64,000 nt of DNA, from NCBI RefSeq assembly GCF_000585375.1, contig NZ_KK073874.1, positions 2,976,001 through 3,040,000 of the forward strand, given 5' to 3'. This stretch comes from Cryptosporangium arvum DSM 44712. Lineage in GTDB: Bacteria > Actinomycetota > Actinomycetes > Mycobacteriales > Cryptosporangiaceae. The notes under the pieces were generated by a model. That model did no database searches. It saw only the letters and a program-made list of their open reading frames with translations, and was not told the DNA's origin. This document shows, piece after piece, positions 54,380 to 63,272 of the stretch. Both the position numbers and the translations under genes were made by a program. The stretch's first letter is position 1; each line of letters opens with the position of its first letter.

Positions 54380-54904
54380 TCACCCGAGTTGAAGCGGCTG
54401 GAGGATTCGGTGTGGCTCGCGCAGGGCCAGGCTGACCCGGTCGGTACGCAGGGACCGGGTGTCGGGCCCGGGTTCGACCTGGACGTCGGCCGGGCCGACG
54501 ACCTGACCGCACGCCTCGCAGGTGGTGAATCCGGAGAGCTGACCCCCGCAGCCGACGTGACGGAAGACACGCAACGACTGGGGCGAATCCAGGTGCCGGG
54601 TTCCCCAGGCGGTCAGCTGGAACAGCACCGGCCAGAGTTCGACGCCGGCGTCGGTGAGCACGTACTCGTCGCGCGGCGGTGAGTCCTGGTAGCGCCGGCG
54701 GGCCAGCACGCCCGCGGTGACGAGCGTGTCGAGCCGGTCGGACAGCACGGCGCGGGGTGCGTCGAGGTGCGCGAGGAAGTCCCCGAAGCGGCGGACGCCG
54801 TAGAACGCGTCGCGGATCACGAGCAGCGTCCAGCGTTCGCCGAGGATTTCCAGCGTGCGGGCGAACGTGCAGTTCTGGCCGGAGTAGTCCTTACCGAGTC
54901 CCAC
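54380..54904 (-). CDS. HxlR-family transcriptional regulator
   Basis: A 174-residue regulator. The HxlR winged helix (about 8–100) starts NCTFARTLEILGERWTLLVI and includes RFGDFLAHLDAPRAVLSDRL and the wing LARRRYQDSPPRDEYVLT. A C-terminal extension holds VGCGGQLSGFTTCEACGQ, whose Cys residues could bind zinc. It is divergent from the MFS exporter at 54994, and two GTTC/GAAC-type repeats lie between them. It most likely represses the exporter. Confidence 0.92.
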   Translation of the reverse strand: MGLGKDYSGQNCTFARTLEILGERWTLLVIRDAFYGVRRFGDFLAHLDAPRAVLSDRLDTLVTAGVLARRRYQDSPPRDEYVLTDAGVELWPVLFQLTAWGTRHLDSPQSLRVFRHVGCGGQLSGFTTCEACGQVVGPADVQVEPGPDTRSLRTDRVSLALREPHRILQPLQLG

Positions 54905-54928
54905 CCCGTCATCCTACCTTCTAGGTTC

Positions 54929-54972
54929 GTTCATTGAACTTTACTGCTCGATAACGGTTCATTGATTGAACC
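54929..54972. promoter_or_regulatory. Two HxlR operator candidates between hxlR and the MFS gene
   Basis: GTTCATTGAAC (54929–54939) and GGTTCA-TTGAT-TGAACC (54956–54972) share the half-site GTTCA. They lie in the 89-bp divergent intergenic region. Paired sites allow binding of two dimers and simultaneous control of both promoters. Confidence 0.65.
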
Positions 54973-54993
54973 GACTCGGGTACTGTCGCCGTC

Positions 54994-56355
54994 GTGACGA
55001 CGACAGCGGAAGCGCCGATCGGGCGCCGGGAACAACTGGTTCTCGCGGTGGTGAGCGCCGCGACCCTGCTCACGCTCGCTGACTACACCGCACCGGCGGT
55101 GGTGCTCCCGACGCTGGCCGCGGAGCTGCACGCGACCGCGACGGCCCAGGTCTGGGTGCTCAACGGCATCACGTTCGGGCTCGCCGTGCTCCTGCTCTCG
55201 GCGGGGAGCGTCGCCGACGACTACGGGCGGCGCCGGGTGTTCGTGGGTGGCGTGGCCGGGCTCTCGCTCGCGATGGTGGCGAGCGCGCTGGCGCCGACGG
55301 CCTGGGTGTTCGTCGGGGCGCGGGTCGTCCAGGGTGTCGCCGGCGCGGCCATCCTCACCGCCGGGCCGGGCCTGGTGGCCGACGCGTTCCCGCCCGGGCC
55401 GCACCGGATCCGGGCGGCCGCCACCTGGGGGTCGATGATCGGGCTGGGCATCGCGATCGGCCCGCTGCTCGCGGTGGCCGGTGGCCACGTCGGCGGCTGG
55501 CGGACGTTCTACTGGGGCGCCGCCGCGGTCGGGCTCGTGCTGGCGGTGGCTTCGCGGCCGGTGCTGCGCGAGTCCCGGGCGGAGCGGCCCCGGCCGATCG
55601 ACTGGCTCGGCGTCGTCCTGCTGGGCGCGGCGCTGGCGGCGTTGCTGGTGGGAGTCACGAACGGGCGCACCGGCTGGCTAAGGGCGGCGACCGTCCTGCC
55701 GATCGTCCTCGCGCTCGTGCTCTTCGGGTTGTTCGCGCTGCGCGAGACGCGGGCCGGTCAGCCGATGATCGACCTGACCCTGTTCCGGCGTCCGCCGTTC
55801 CTGCTGGCGACGCTGGGCGCGCTGGCGACCGGCGTGGCGGTGATCGGACCGATGACGTTCCTGCCGACCGCGCTGCAGCGGGGGAGCGGGTGGACGTCCG
55901 CGCACACCGCGGTGCTGGCGTTCGTCTGGGCGTTCACGATCTTCCTGGTGGGGCTGGCCGCGCGGCGGATGCGCGCCACCGAACACGGCGGGCTCGAGTT
56001 GGGCGCGGGGTTCGTGCTCTCGGCCGCAGGCAGCGTGCTGGCGCTGCTGACCGTCGGGCACGCCTGGGGCTGGATGCTGCCCGGGATGGCGGTCGCCGGG
56101 ATCGGCGCCGGGCTGATCAACGCGACGCTGCCCCGGCTGGCGGTGGGCACGGTGCCGCCCGACCGCAGCGCGATGGGCTCGGGGGCGAACAACACCGCCC
56201 GCTATGTCGGTTCGGCGCTCGGCGTCGCGGTCACCGCGTCGCTGGCACCGGCCCGCCCGGCCGAGGCGCTGGTGGTGGGCGTGGTGCTCTGCGCCGTGGC
56301 CGCGCTGGCCCTGACGCCCCTGACCGTGCGCACCCGGGTTCTCGTGCCGGCGTAA
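54994..56355 (+). CDS. MFS drug exporter (DHA2/14-TM type)
   Basis: A 453-residue transporter. It has 12–14 hydrophobic segments, with the motif A-like SVADDYGRRRVFVGG after TM2, a motif C-like GSMIGLGIAIGPLLAVAGG in TM5 and a final NNTARYVGSALGVAV. This is the EmrB/QacA family. GTG 54994 precedes a short cytoplasmic tail. It is divergent from hxlR and preceded by the paired GTTCA sites, implying inducible export of a toxic compound. Several short G-rich repeats follow the stop. Confidence 0.92.
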   Translation: MTTTAEAPIGRREQLVLAVVSAATLLTLADYTAPAVVLPTLAAELHATATAQVWVLNGITFGLAVLLLSAGSVADDYGRRRVFVGGVAGLSLAMVASALAPTAWVFVGARVVQGVAGAAILTAGPGLVADAFPPGPHRIRAAATWGSMIGLGIAIGPLLAVAGGHVGGWRTFYWGAAAVGLVLAVASRPVLRESRAERPRPIDWLGVVLLGAALAALLVGVTNGRTGWLRAATVLPIVLALVLFGLFALRETRAGQPMIDLTLFRRPPFLLATLGALATGVAVIGPMTFLPTALQRGSGWTSAHTAVLAFVWAFTIFLVGLAARRMRATEHGGLELGAGFVLSAAGSVLALLTVGHAWGWMLPGMAVAGIGAGLINATLPRLAVGTVPPDRSAMGSGANNTARYVGSALGVAVTASLAPARPAEALVVGVVLCAVAALALTPLTVRTRVLVPA

Positions 56356-56357
56356 CC

Positions 56358-56440
56358 GGTGGGGCTGGGCCGGTGGGGCTGTGCCGGGTGGGGCTGTGCC
56401 GGTCGGGCTGGGGCTGTGCCGGTCGGGCTGGGGCTGTGCC
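56358..56440 (+). repeat. Short G-rich tandem repeats after the MFS gene
   Basis: Units GGTGGGGCTG(G/T)GCC (56358, 56372, 56386; 14–15 bases) are followed by two identical 20-base units GGTCGGGCTGGGGCTGTGCC (56401 and 56421). A partial third copy runs into the stop codon of the small minus-strand gene. It fills the gap between convergent genes; G-quadruplex potential is present. Confidence 0.85.
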
Positions 56441-56442
56441 GG

Positions 56443-56601
56443 TCAGGCTTTGCGGCGGCGGGCGGCGCGTTCCTGTTCGACCCGGCGCTTCCAGGCCTCG
56501 CGCGCCTCGGCGCTGTGGCCCTGGAGCGCGCCGTTGACGGTCGGCGGGCCGAAGATCTGGAACAGCCACTCGCCCCGGCGCCGCTTCTTCTTCTCGGTCA
56601 T
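56443..56601 (-). CDS. Small basic hypothetical protein (52 residues)
   Basis: An open frame from ATG 56601 to TGA 56443 encodes MTEKKKRRRGEWLFQIFGPP and then a helix rich in Glu, Arg and Ala ending RRRKA. Codon third positions are almost all G or C as in real genes here. It is divergent from the OhrR gene, and the 26-bp OhrR-type palindrome lies 16 bases upstream of its start, so it may be under peroxide control. It resembles a short uncharacterised actinobacterial protein I have seen, but I cannot name a family. Function is unknown. Confidence 0.65.
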   Translation of the reverse strand: MTEKKKRRRGEWLFQIFGPPTVNGALQGHSAEAREAWKRRVEQERAARRRKA

Positions 56602-56616
56602 GGCTGCCACTGTACG

Positions 56617-56642
56617 CCAATCGTTGGTGCACCAATGATTGG
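56617..56642. promoter_or_regulatory. 26-bp palindromic OhrR/MarR operator
   Basis: The sequence 56617–56642 matches its reverse complement at 24 of 26 positions, with CCAAT/ATTGG outer arms and TTGGTGCACCAA in the centre. It lies between the small minus-strand gene (start 56601) and the MarR-family gene (start 56675), where an autoregulatory site is expected. Confidence 0.8.
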
Positions 56643-56674
56643 TGTGAGAAGAATCTGCGGGCTAAGGTCGGGGC

Positions 56675-57127
56675 ATGACCGTCGCCTCGGATCCGCTCGC
56701 GCTGGACCGTCAGGTGTGCTTCGCGCTCGTCGTGGCGTCGCGCACCGTCAACGCGATCTACCGGCCGCTGCTGGAACCGATGGGGCTGACGCACCCCCAA
56801 TACCTGGTGATGCTCGCGCTCTGGGAGCGGGCGCCGCGCTCGGTGCGTGAGCTCAGCGACGTGTTGCAGCTCGACCCCGGCACGCTGTCGCCGCTGCTCA
56901 AGCGGCTGGAGAGCGCCGGATACGTGCGCCGCGAGCGCGACCAGCGCGACGAGCGGATGCTCGCGGTGACGCTCACCGGCTCCGGCGCGGCCCTGCGGGC
57001 CAGGGCCGAGCTCATCCCGCCCGCGATCGTGGCGGAGCTCGGCATGGACCTCACCGAGCTCGAGCAACTCCACGCCTCGCTGACCCGCGTGATCGCCGCC
57101 GCCCGCACCGCACAATCCGACGCCTAG
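56675..57127 (+). CDS. ohrR: OhrR-type MarR-family redox regulator
   Basis: A 150-residue winged-helix regulator. The N-terminal LDRQVCFALVVASRTVNAIY carries the sole cysteine, Cys15, at the position of the peroxide-sensing Cys of OhrR. YRPLLEPMGLTHPQYLVMLA and VRELSDVLQLDPGTLSPLLKRLE follow, with the wing VRRERDQRDERMLAV. One-Cys OhrR proteins are inactivated by organic hydroperoxides. The typical partner gene ohr is not adjacent; instead a small gene is divergent across the palindrome. Confidence 0.9.
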   Translation: MTVASDPLALDRQVCFALVVASRTVNAIYRPLLEPMGLTHPQYLVMLALWERAPRSVRELSDVLQLDPGTLSPLLKRLESAGYVRRERDQRDERMLAVTLTGSGAALRARAELIPPAIVAELGMDLTELEQLHASLTRVIAAARTAQSDA

Positions 57128-57142
57128 CTGTAGTCGGCGCCG

Positions 57143-57385
57143 GCCCGTCGCCTACCCCGGCCCGTCGCCTACCCCGGCCCGTCGCCTACCCCGCCCGTCG
57201 CCTACCCGGGCCCGTCGGCTGTCGGGTCGTCGCATGGCTCGGCCGTCGCATGGCTCGGCCGTCGCAGGGCTCGGCCGTCGTCTGGCTCGGCCCACGTCTG
57301 GCGGGGCCGTCGTCTAGCGGGGCCGTCGTCTGGCCGGGCCGACCTCAGCCCGGGTCGACTTCTAGCCGGGTCGGCGTCTAGTCGG
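57143..57385. repeat. Degenerate 16–17-bp minisatellite array
   Basis: About fifteen units of 16–17 bases with the core GCCGTCG(C/T)CT…C(C/G)G are visible. The first three are near-identical (GCCCGTCGCCTACCCCG), later ones diverge to GGCCGTCGCATGGCTC, GCCGTCGTCTGGC and GGGTCGACTTCTAG forms. The array fills the gap between the MarR stop and the DMT gene stop and reaches a few bases into the latter. No coding frame or dyad common to all units was seen. Confidence 0.85.
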
Positions 57386-58238
57386 GGCGGGTGGCGCTCA
57401 CCGGGACGCGGGAGCGGCCGTCGTGGGGGGCCGAGGCCAGCAGCGTGACGCCGATCGCGGCGCCGGTGGCGCAGACCAGGGCGAGCGCGGAGCCCGGATA
57501 TCCACCGGTGAAGTGGTCGCCGAGCAGCAGGATGCCGATCGCCGCGGCCGCGATCGGGTTCGCGATCGTGCTCACCGCCAGCGGCGCGCCGAGCCCGTCG
57601 CGATAGGACCGCTGGGTGAGCAGCAGCCCGGCGACCGTCAGCACGGCCACCGCGGCTCCCGCGATCAGCACCAGCGGGGTCAGGACGGCGGATAACCCGG
57701 CGTCGGCGAGGCGCACGGTGATCGTCTGGCTCACCGCCGACGACGTCCCGAACGCCACCCCGGCGGCCGCCGCGCTCCACAGTAGCGACGCCCGCGGTGT
57801 GCGGCTCAGCCCTTCGAGCCCGATCAGCACCGCGGCCGCCACCACCAGCAGCGCGACGAGCTGCGTCAGCGTGAGCTCGCCGCCGGTGCCGGCCGAGCCG
57901 ATCAGCAGCACCAGGCCCACCAGCCCGGCCAGCGTGAACACGATGCCTTTCCACTCCAGCACCGACACCCGGCGGCGCCAGGTGGCCGCCGCCATCGGCA
58001 CGGCCATCGGCAGCGTCAGCACGCCGAGCGCCTGGATCAGCGAGAGCGGACCGGCGCGCAGCGCGGCCAGGTGCAGCACCGCCGCGACGCCGTTCAGGCC
58101 GGTGGCGATCCACCAGCGGGGATTCTTCGCCAGCCCGCTGACCGGCAGCTCCGCGAGCCGCTCCTGGACGACGGCGGCCGACGCGTAGGCGACGGACGAC
58201 AGCAGTGCCAGCGCGATGCCGATCACCACAGTGCTCAC
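57378..58238 (-). CDS. DMT-superfamily (EamA-like) transporter
   Basis: A 286-residue integral membrane protein with about nine to ten hydrophobic helices. MSTVVIGIALALLSSVAYAS, then QERLAELPVSGLAKNPRWW, and LIQALGVLTLPMAVPMAA are typical of the DMT group in actinobacteria with paired repeats. Its C-terminal residues are encoded at the edge of the minisatellite array. The inverted repeat at 58334–58359 lies upstream of its start. Substrate is unknown; metabolite or drug export is common. Confidence 0.88.
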   Translation of the reverse strand: MSTVVIGIALALLSSVAYASAAVVQERLAELPVSGLAKNPRWWIATGLNGVAAVLHLAALRAGPLSLIQALGVLTLPMAVPMAAATWRRRVSVLEWKGIVFTLAGLVGLVLLIGSAGTGGELTLTQLVALLVVAAAVLIGLEGLSRTPRASLLWSAAAAGVAFGTSSAVSQTITVRLADAGLSAVLTPLVLIAGAAVAVLTVAGLLLTQRSYRDGLGAPLAVSTIANPIAAAAIGILLLGDHFTGGYPGSALALVCATGAAIGVTLLASAPHDGRSRVPVSATRPD

Positions 58239-58333
58239 CGGACTCCCCGTCGTCGTCAGTGATTCAGTCGTCGCTGACCGACAAAACGTTACGGGGGCGA
58301 CCCCACTCCCGGCGTGATCCGTGAGTCGTATCT

Positions 58334-58359
58334 CGCTGTACTACGAGAGCAGTACAGCG
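58334..58359. promoter_or_regulatory. Perfect 9-bp inverted repeat between tetR and the DMT gene
   Basis: CGCTGTACT (58334–58342) and AGTACAGCG (58351–58359) flank an 8-base spacer. The site lies 20 bases after the tetR stop and about 100 bases before the DMT start. It could be a terminator for tetR or an operator for the transporter; arms and spacing fit either. Confidence 0.55.
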
Positions 58360-58379
58360 GTCATTCCGGGGGCGGAGGA

Positions 58380-59087
58380 TCATTCCAGCGCGAGTCGACC
58401 GCCCGGCAGCGCGCCGGGCCCGCAGTCGGCGTTCGGAAGCTGCATACCGTCGAGCAGAATGGCCAGGTAGCGCTGCCACAGCTCGGGCTCGACGTTCTCG
58501 GCGTACTCGCTCATGTTGCTCAGCACGAACTGCAGCGCGGGCAGATCGGTGGGCTGCATCTCGGCCGGGACGACGCCCGATTCCCGCGCCCGCTCGACCA
58601 GGCGCGTCAGGCCGGGCAGGAGGCGGGTGCGCGCGGTCTCGGCGGCCTGCGTGCCGGTGGATTCGCCGCGCAGCAACATCCGGAGCCCGGAGTTGCGCTC
58701 CTGCATCTGCGCCGACTCGCTGAGAAAGCCCAGGAAGCCCAGCAGTGCGTCGGGGTGTTCGGTCGCCTTCTCGGCCGCGGTCGCGAGGTCGCCGAGCGCC
58801 TGCTCGAACAGCACCTCGATCAGCTCGTCGCGGGTGGGGAACGCGCGGCGCACGGTGCGGACGCTCAGACCGCCGAAGCTGGCGATGTCCTCGAGGGTGA
58901 CGTCGAGCCCGTAGACGGCGAACACCTCGCGGGCCGTCTCCATGATGCGGGCGCGGTCACGGTCGGCGTCGCGCTGCGTGCGGCGGACCAGCGTTCCGGA
59001 GGCGAGGGGCGCGGGCGTGAGGGGCCCGGGCGTGCGAGGCACTGCGGGAAGTAGTGGGTGGACAACAACCGGAGGCACAGTCTCCAT
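58380..59087 (-). CDS. TetR-family transcriptional regulator
   Basis: A 235-residue regulator with a Pro-rich N-terminal tail of about 35 residues. The HTH is DRARIMETAREVFAVYGLDV with SFGGLSVRTVRRAFPTRDEL as the recognition region. A long helical ligand domain follows (EVLFEQALGDLATAAEKATE). ATG 59087 is used; a later start near residue 30 would fit the family equally well. It is upstream of the DMT exporter on the same strand with an inverted repeat between, so it may control that gene. Confidence 0.85.
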   Translation of the reverse strand: METVPPVVVHPLLPAVPRTPGPLTPAPLASGTLVRRTQRDADRDRARIMETAREVFAVYGLDVTLEDIASFGGLSVRTVRRAFPTRDELIEVLFEQALGDLATAAEKATEHPDALLGFLGFLSESAQMQERNSGLRMLLRGESTGTQAAETARTRLLPGLTRLVERARESGVVPAEMQPTDLPALQFVLSNMSEYAENVEPELWQRYLAILLDGMQLPNADCGPGALPGGRLALE

Positions 59088-59442
59088 GTGGAGATCTTAC
59101 CTTCACTTCGTCGGGGCAGCCACGGTGATGGCCGCCGTTACCAGGGACAACGGCTGACGGTATGGCTGGGTGCCCGGCGTAGGCCACTGATTTAACGGGT
59201 GGCGGGAGTGGCACGCGAGCGCCGAAAACCTTACCCGATTCAGGTGCATTCCTGAAGTCGATCAATTGACGGATAGCCGACGTGAAAGCGGCGGCTTTTC
59301 GAGCCGTTGATCGGCAGAATTCACGCACGGTAAAGGCGCCCCCGAACTGCAATTCCCGTTTTGCTGGTATCGACGTGCGGCGCGGCGTTCCCGGTGACAG
59401 AGTTCCCCTCGAAGCTGTGTCGCAGGTCACCGGGAGGTATCG
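59088..59442. other. 355-bp divergent intergenic region (tetR / fadD)
   Basis: No convincing gene. The base composition is visibly less GC-rich than flanking genes, consistent with regulatory DNA. A TTGATC (59307–59312) and TAAAGG (59331–59336) pair with 18-base spacing is a weak promoter candidate for the acyl-CoA synthetase. GGGAGG just before 59443 is its ribosome site. Confidence 0.5.
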
Positions 59443-61083
59443 ATGCCGAAATTACCGTCCTACTCCAGCGGCACGTCCGCGGTCGCGCTGCTCGGCGACA
59501 CGATCGGCGCGAACCTCGACCGCACCGCCGCGCGTGTCGGCGATCACGAAGCGTTGGTGGAGTGTGCCACCGGGCGTCGGTTCAGCTACCCGCAGCTGCT
59601 GGCCGAGGTCGACGCGTGCGCGCTCGGATTGGCCGCGCTCGGCGTCCGGAAAGGCGACCGGGTGGGCATCTGGGCGCCCAACTGCGCGGAGTGGGTGTTC
59701 GTGCAGTACGGCACCGCGAAGCTCGGGGCGATCCTGGTGAACATCAACCCCGCCTACCGCACCCACGAACTCGCGTTCGTACTCAAACAAGCGGGAATTT
59801 CCGTCCTCGTCGCGGCGCCGGAATTCAAGACCAGCGACTACCGCGCGATGGTCGGCGAGGTCGGCGACGACTGCCCGGACCTGACGACGACGATCTTCCT
59901 CGGCGACCCGGCCTGGGACGCGCTGCTCGCCGCCGGGCGCGCCGGTGATCCGAGCACGCTCCCCGACGACCTCGACCCCGACGACCCGATCAACATCCAG
60001 TACACGTCGGGCACCACCGGCTTCCCGAAGGGCGCCACGCTCACCCACCACAACCTGCTCAACAACGGGTTCTTCGTGGGGGAGGGCTGCGGGTACACCG
60101 AGGCCGACCGGGTCTGCATCCCGGTGCCCTACTACCACTGCTTCGGCATGGGCATGGGCAACCTCGGAGCGACGTCGCACGGCGCCACGATGGTGATCCC
60201 GGCGCCCGGCTTCGACCCCGCCGCGACGTTGAAAGCGGTCCAGGACGAGCGCTGCACGTCGCTCTACGGGGTGCCGACGATGTTCATCGCCGAGCTCGGG
60301 CTGCCCGACTTCGCCACCTACGACCTCTCCAGCCTGCGGACCGGCATCATGGCCGGTTCGCCGTGTCCGGTCGAGGTGATGAAGCGGGTCGTGTCGGAGA
60401 TGGGCATGACCGAGGTCACGATCTGTTACGGCATGACCGAGACGTCGCCGGTCTCCACCCAGACCGGAGCCGACGACAGCCTCGACCGCCGCACGTCGAC
60501 GGTGGGGCGCGTGCATCCGCACCTCGAGATCAAGGTCGTCGACCCGGCCACCGGGCGCACCGTTGCCCGGGGCGAGACCGGCGAGTTCTGCACGCGCGGG
60601 TACTCGGTGATGCGCGGGTACTGGAACGAGCCGACGAAGACCGCCGAGGTGCTGGATCCCGCGGGCTGGATGCACACCGGCGACCTGGCGACGATGGACG
60701 ACGAGGGCTACGTGAACATCGTCGGGCGGATCAAGGACATGGTGATCCGGGGCGGCGAGAACGTGTACCCGCGGGAGGTCGAGGAGTTCCTCTACACCCA
60801 TCCCGACGTCGTCGACGCGCAGGTGATCGGCGTGCCGGACGCCCGGTTCGGCGAGGAGCTGATGGCCTGGGTGCGCCTGCGCCCGGACGCCGAGCCGCTC
60901 ACGGCCGAGTCGCTGCGGGCGTACTGCACGGGCAAGCTCGCGCACTTCAAGATCCCGCGGTACGTGAAGATCGTCGAGAGCTTCCCGATGACCGTGACCG
61001 GCAAGATCCGCAAGGTGGAGATGCGCGAGACCGCCGTGACCGAACTGGGCCTAGAAGCCGAGGCCGCCGCCCGGAACGCGTAA
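59443..61083 (+). CDS. Fatty-acyl-CoA synthetase (FadD-like AMP ligase)
   Basis: A 546-residue ANL-superfamily ligase. [20 protein letters not shown] carries the P-loop at 188–197, [10 protein letters not shown] the adenylate motif, [16 protein letters not shown] the hinge, [20 protein letters not shown] the CoA-side motif, and Lys in [14 protein letters not shown] the catalytic Lys. It is close to the FadD35/AcsF medium/long-chain subfamily. ATG 59443 follows GGGAGG. Likely role is fatty-acid activation for β-oxidation. The 3′ end overlaps the small membrane-protein gene on the other strand by 33 bases. Confidence 0.93.
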   Translation: MPKLPSYSSGTSAVALLGDTIGANLDRTAARVGDHEALVECATGRRFSYPQLLAEVDACALGLAALGVRKGDRVGIWAPNCAEWVFVQYGTAKLGAILVNINPAYRTHELAFVLKQAGISVLVAAPEFKTSDYRAMVGEVGDDCPDLTTTIFLGDPAWDALLAAGRAGDPSTLPDDLDPDDPINIQYTSGTTGFPKGATLTHHNLLNNGFFVGEGCGYTEADRVCIPVPYYHCFGMGMGNLGATSHGATMVIPAPGFDPAATLKAVQDERCTSLYGVPTMFIAELGLPDFATYDLSSLRTGIMAGSPCPVEVMKRVVSEMGMTEVTICYGMTETSPVSTQTGADDSLDRRTSTVGRVHPHLEIKVVDPATGRTVARGETGEFCTRGYSVMRGYWNEPTKTAEVLDPAGWMHTGDLATMDDEGYVNIVGRIKDMVIRGGENVYPREVEEFLYTHPDVVDAQVIGVPDARFGEELMAWVRLRPDAEPLTAESLRAYCTGKLAHFKIPRYVKIVESFPMTVTGKIRKVEMRETAVTELGLEAEAAARNA

Positions 61084-61410
61084 CACGAGGCTCGCCACGG
61101 CCAGGGCGGTGAACACCGCCCAGCCGGTGAGCTTTCGCGACCCGACCCGGAGGTGGGCGACCAGGGCGCCGGCGAAATACAGCACGAGGCCGGCGGCGGC
61201 CAGCGTGCCGATCCACGGCACCGCGAACCCGACGAGGAGCCCGACGGCGCCCGCCGCCAGCAGCGAACCGAGGAGCGGCATCCACCCCAGCGGGAGCCGC
61301 TTCATCGTCACCATGGCTTTCGGGTAGTCGTGGCCGATCAGGTACGTGATCGCGGCGGTGCCGTTGATGAGCGCGGTGAGAACGGTCACCGTGACGTAGG
61401 CGACGGACAT
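61051..61410 (-). CDS. Small DoxX-like membrane protein
   Basis: A 119-residue protein with four hydrophobic helices ([78 protein letters not shown]). The layout resembles DoxX-like family proteins of actinobacteria. It lies downstream of ctaD on the same strand with a 55-bp gap and converges on the acyl-CoA synthetase. Function is unknown. Confidence 0.75.
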   Translation of the reverse strand: MSVAYVTVTVLTALINGTAAITYLIGHDYPKAMVTMKRLPLGWMPLLGSLLAAGAVGLLVGFAVPWIGTLAAAGLVLYFAGALVAHLRVGSRKLTGWAVFTALAVASLVLRVPGGGLGF

Positions 61411-61465
61411 GGGCTCTCCCTCGAGGTGTGTCCTCGATGGACGAGCCGGCCACCCCGAACGTGAC

Positions 61466-63181
61466 TCAGGCGTGGACGCTGGGCTGCTCGGCCTCCTTCT
61501 GGGCCCAGGGCGCGAGGTGGGGATAGGCGGCGTCGAACGCGGGGCGCTCGGAGCGGATACGCGGCAGCTGGGTGAAGTTGTGCCGCGGCGGCGGGCACGA
61601 CGTCGCCCACTCCAGCGAACCGCCGAAGCCCCACGGGTCGTCGACGTTCACCACCCGGCCGAGCTTGTACGACTTCCAGATGTTCCACAGGATCGGCAGC
61701 GTCGAGATGCCGAGGACGAACGCGCCGATCGTCGAGATCGTGTTCAGCGTCGTCCAGCCGTCGCTGGCCAGGTAGTCGGCGTACCGGCGGGGCATGCCCT
61801 CGTTACCGAGCCAGTGCTGCACCAGGAACGTGGTGTGGAATCCGATGAACGTCAGCCAGAAGTGCAGCTTGCCGAGGCGCTCGTCGAGCATCCGGCCGGT
61901 CATCTTCGGGAACCAGAAGTAGATCCCGGCGAACGCGGCGAACACGATCGTGCCGAACAGCACGTAGTGGAAATGCGCGACGACGAAGTACGTATCGGAA
62001 ACGTGGAAATCGACCGGGGGACTGGCCAGGAGAACACCGGTGAGGCCGCCGAACAGGAACGTGACGAGGAAGCCGATCGAGAACAACATCGGCGTCTCGA
62101 ACGTCAGCTGGCCCCGCCACATCGTGCCGATCCAGTTGAAGAACTTGATCCCGGTGGGCACCGCGATCAAATACGACAGGAAGCTGAAGAACGGCAGCAA
62201 CACCGCACCGGTGACGAACATGTGGTGGGCCCACACGGTCATCGACAGGGCCGCGATGCCGAGCGTCGCGGCCACCATTCCCTTGTAGCCGAACAGCGGT
62301 TTCCGGCTGAACGCCGGAATGACCTCGGTGATGATGCCGAAGAACGGCAACGCGAGGATGTAGACCTCGGGATGGCCGAAGAACCAGAACAGGTGCTGCC
62401 AGAGGATCGGGCCGCCGGTGGACGCGTCGTAGACGTGGCCACCCAGGTGCCGGTCGGCCATCAGCGCCAGGAACGCCGCCGCCAGGATCGGGAAGACCAT
62501 CAGCACCAGCAGGCTGGTGACCAGCATGTTCCAGGTGAAGATCGGCATCCGGAACATCGTCATGCCCGGGGCGCGCATGGTCAGGATCGTCGTCACGATG
62601 TTCACGGCACCCAGGATGGTGCCGAGCCCCGACAGGACGAAGCCCATGATCCACAGGTCGGTACCGGCGCCGGGGGAGTTCGTCACGTCGTTGAGCGGGG
62701 CGTAGGCGAACCAGCCGAAGTCCGCGGCGCCGCCCGGGGTGAGGAATCCCGCCAGCACCATCAGGCCGCCGAGCGCGAACGCCCAGTAGGCGAACGCGTT
62801 CAACCGCGGGAACGACACGTCGGGCGCGCCGATCTGCAGCGGCACCAGGAAGTTGGCGAACGCGAAGCCCAGCGGTGTCCCGAAGAGCAGCAGCATGATC
62901 GAGCCGTGCATCGTGAACAGCTGGTTGTACTGCTCGTTGGAGAGGAACTGCAGCCCGGGGCGGGCGAGCTCGGCCCGCATGAGCAGTGCCATGATGCCGG
63001 CCGCGGCGAAATAGAAGAACGACGTGACCAGATAGAGAATGCCGATCTGTTTCGCGTCGGTGGTGCGGATGATCCGGCCCAGCGCGCTACCCCGGACCGA
63101 TTCGCGTACCGGCCAGGGCCGCACGACGATCGGCTCCGGAGCCAGTTGTTCCGGTGTGGTGCGCTCCGCCTCGGTGGTCAT
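61466..63181 (-). CDS. ctaD: Cytochrome c oxidase subunit I (aa3 type)
   Basis: A 571-residue heme–copper oxidase catalytic subunit with twelve hydrophobic helices. Signature residues include the low-spin heme ligand in [20 protein letters not shown], the His–Tyr cross-link [13 protein letters not shown], CuB ligands in VWAHHMF, and the heme a3/a ligands in [32 protein letters not shown] is also typical. ATG 63181 follows AGGAG; an upstream ATG at 63211 is less likely. Subunits II and III (ctaC, ctaE) are elsewhere, as is common for actinobacterial ctaD. Confidence 0.96.
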   Translation of the reverse strand: MTTEAERTTPEQLAPEPIVVRPWPVRESVRGSALGRIIRTTDAKQIGILYLVTSFFYFAAAGIMALLMRAELARPGLQFLSNEQYNQLFTMHGSIMLLLFGTPLGFAFANFLVPLQIGAPDVSFPRLNAFAYWAFALGGLMVLAGFLTPGGAADFGWFAYAPLNDVTNSPGAGTDLWIMGFVLSGLGTILGAVNIVTTILTMRAPGMTMFRMPIFTWNMLVTSLLVLMVFPILAAAFLALMADRHLGGHVYDASTGGPILWQHLFWFFGHPEVYILALPFFGIITEVIPAFSRKPLFGYKGMVAATLGIAALSMTVWAHHMFVTGAVLLPFFSFLSYLIAVPTGIKFFNWIGTMWRGQLTFETPMLFSIGFLVTFLFGGLTGVLLASPPVDFHVSDTYFVVAHFHYVLFGTIVFAAFAGIYFWFPKMTGRMLDERLGKLHFWLTFIGFHTTFLVQHWLGNEGMPRRYADYLASDGWTTLNTISTIGAFVLGISTLPILWNIWKSYKLGRVVNVDDPWGFGGSLEWATSCPPPRHNFTQLPRIRSERPAFDAAYPHLAPWAQKEAEQPSVHA

Positions 63182-63272
63182 CGTCGACGCTCCTGTGGTT
63201 GGCTCAGCCACGCACTTTCCGCAGGAATCAGCTCACCAGATCCGGTCCGGCCCTGCTCCACAATCGCGTGAA

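Noticed and set aside
57143-57385. CRISPR array
   Set aside because: Units of 16–17 bp follow each other without unique spacers and no cas genes are present.
59082-59093. CTCCATGTGGAG palindrome at the tetR start codon
   Set aside because: Only 5-base arms and overlapping the ATG; could be chance.
61409-63271. 620-codon plus-strand frame opposite ctaD
   Set aside because: Glu/Arg/Gln-rich shadow of the conserved cytochrome oxidase gene.
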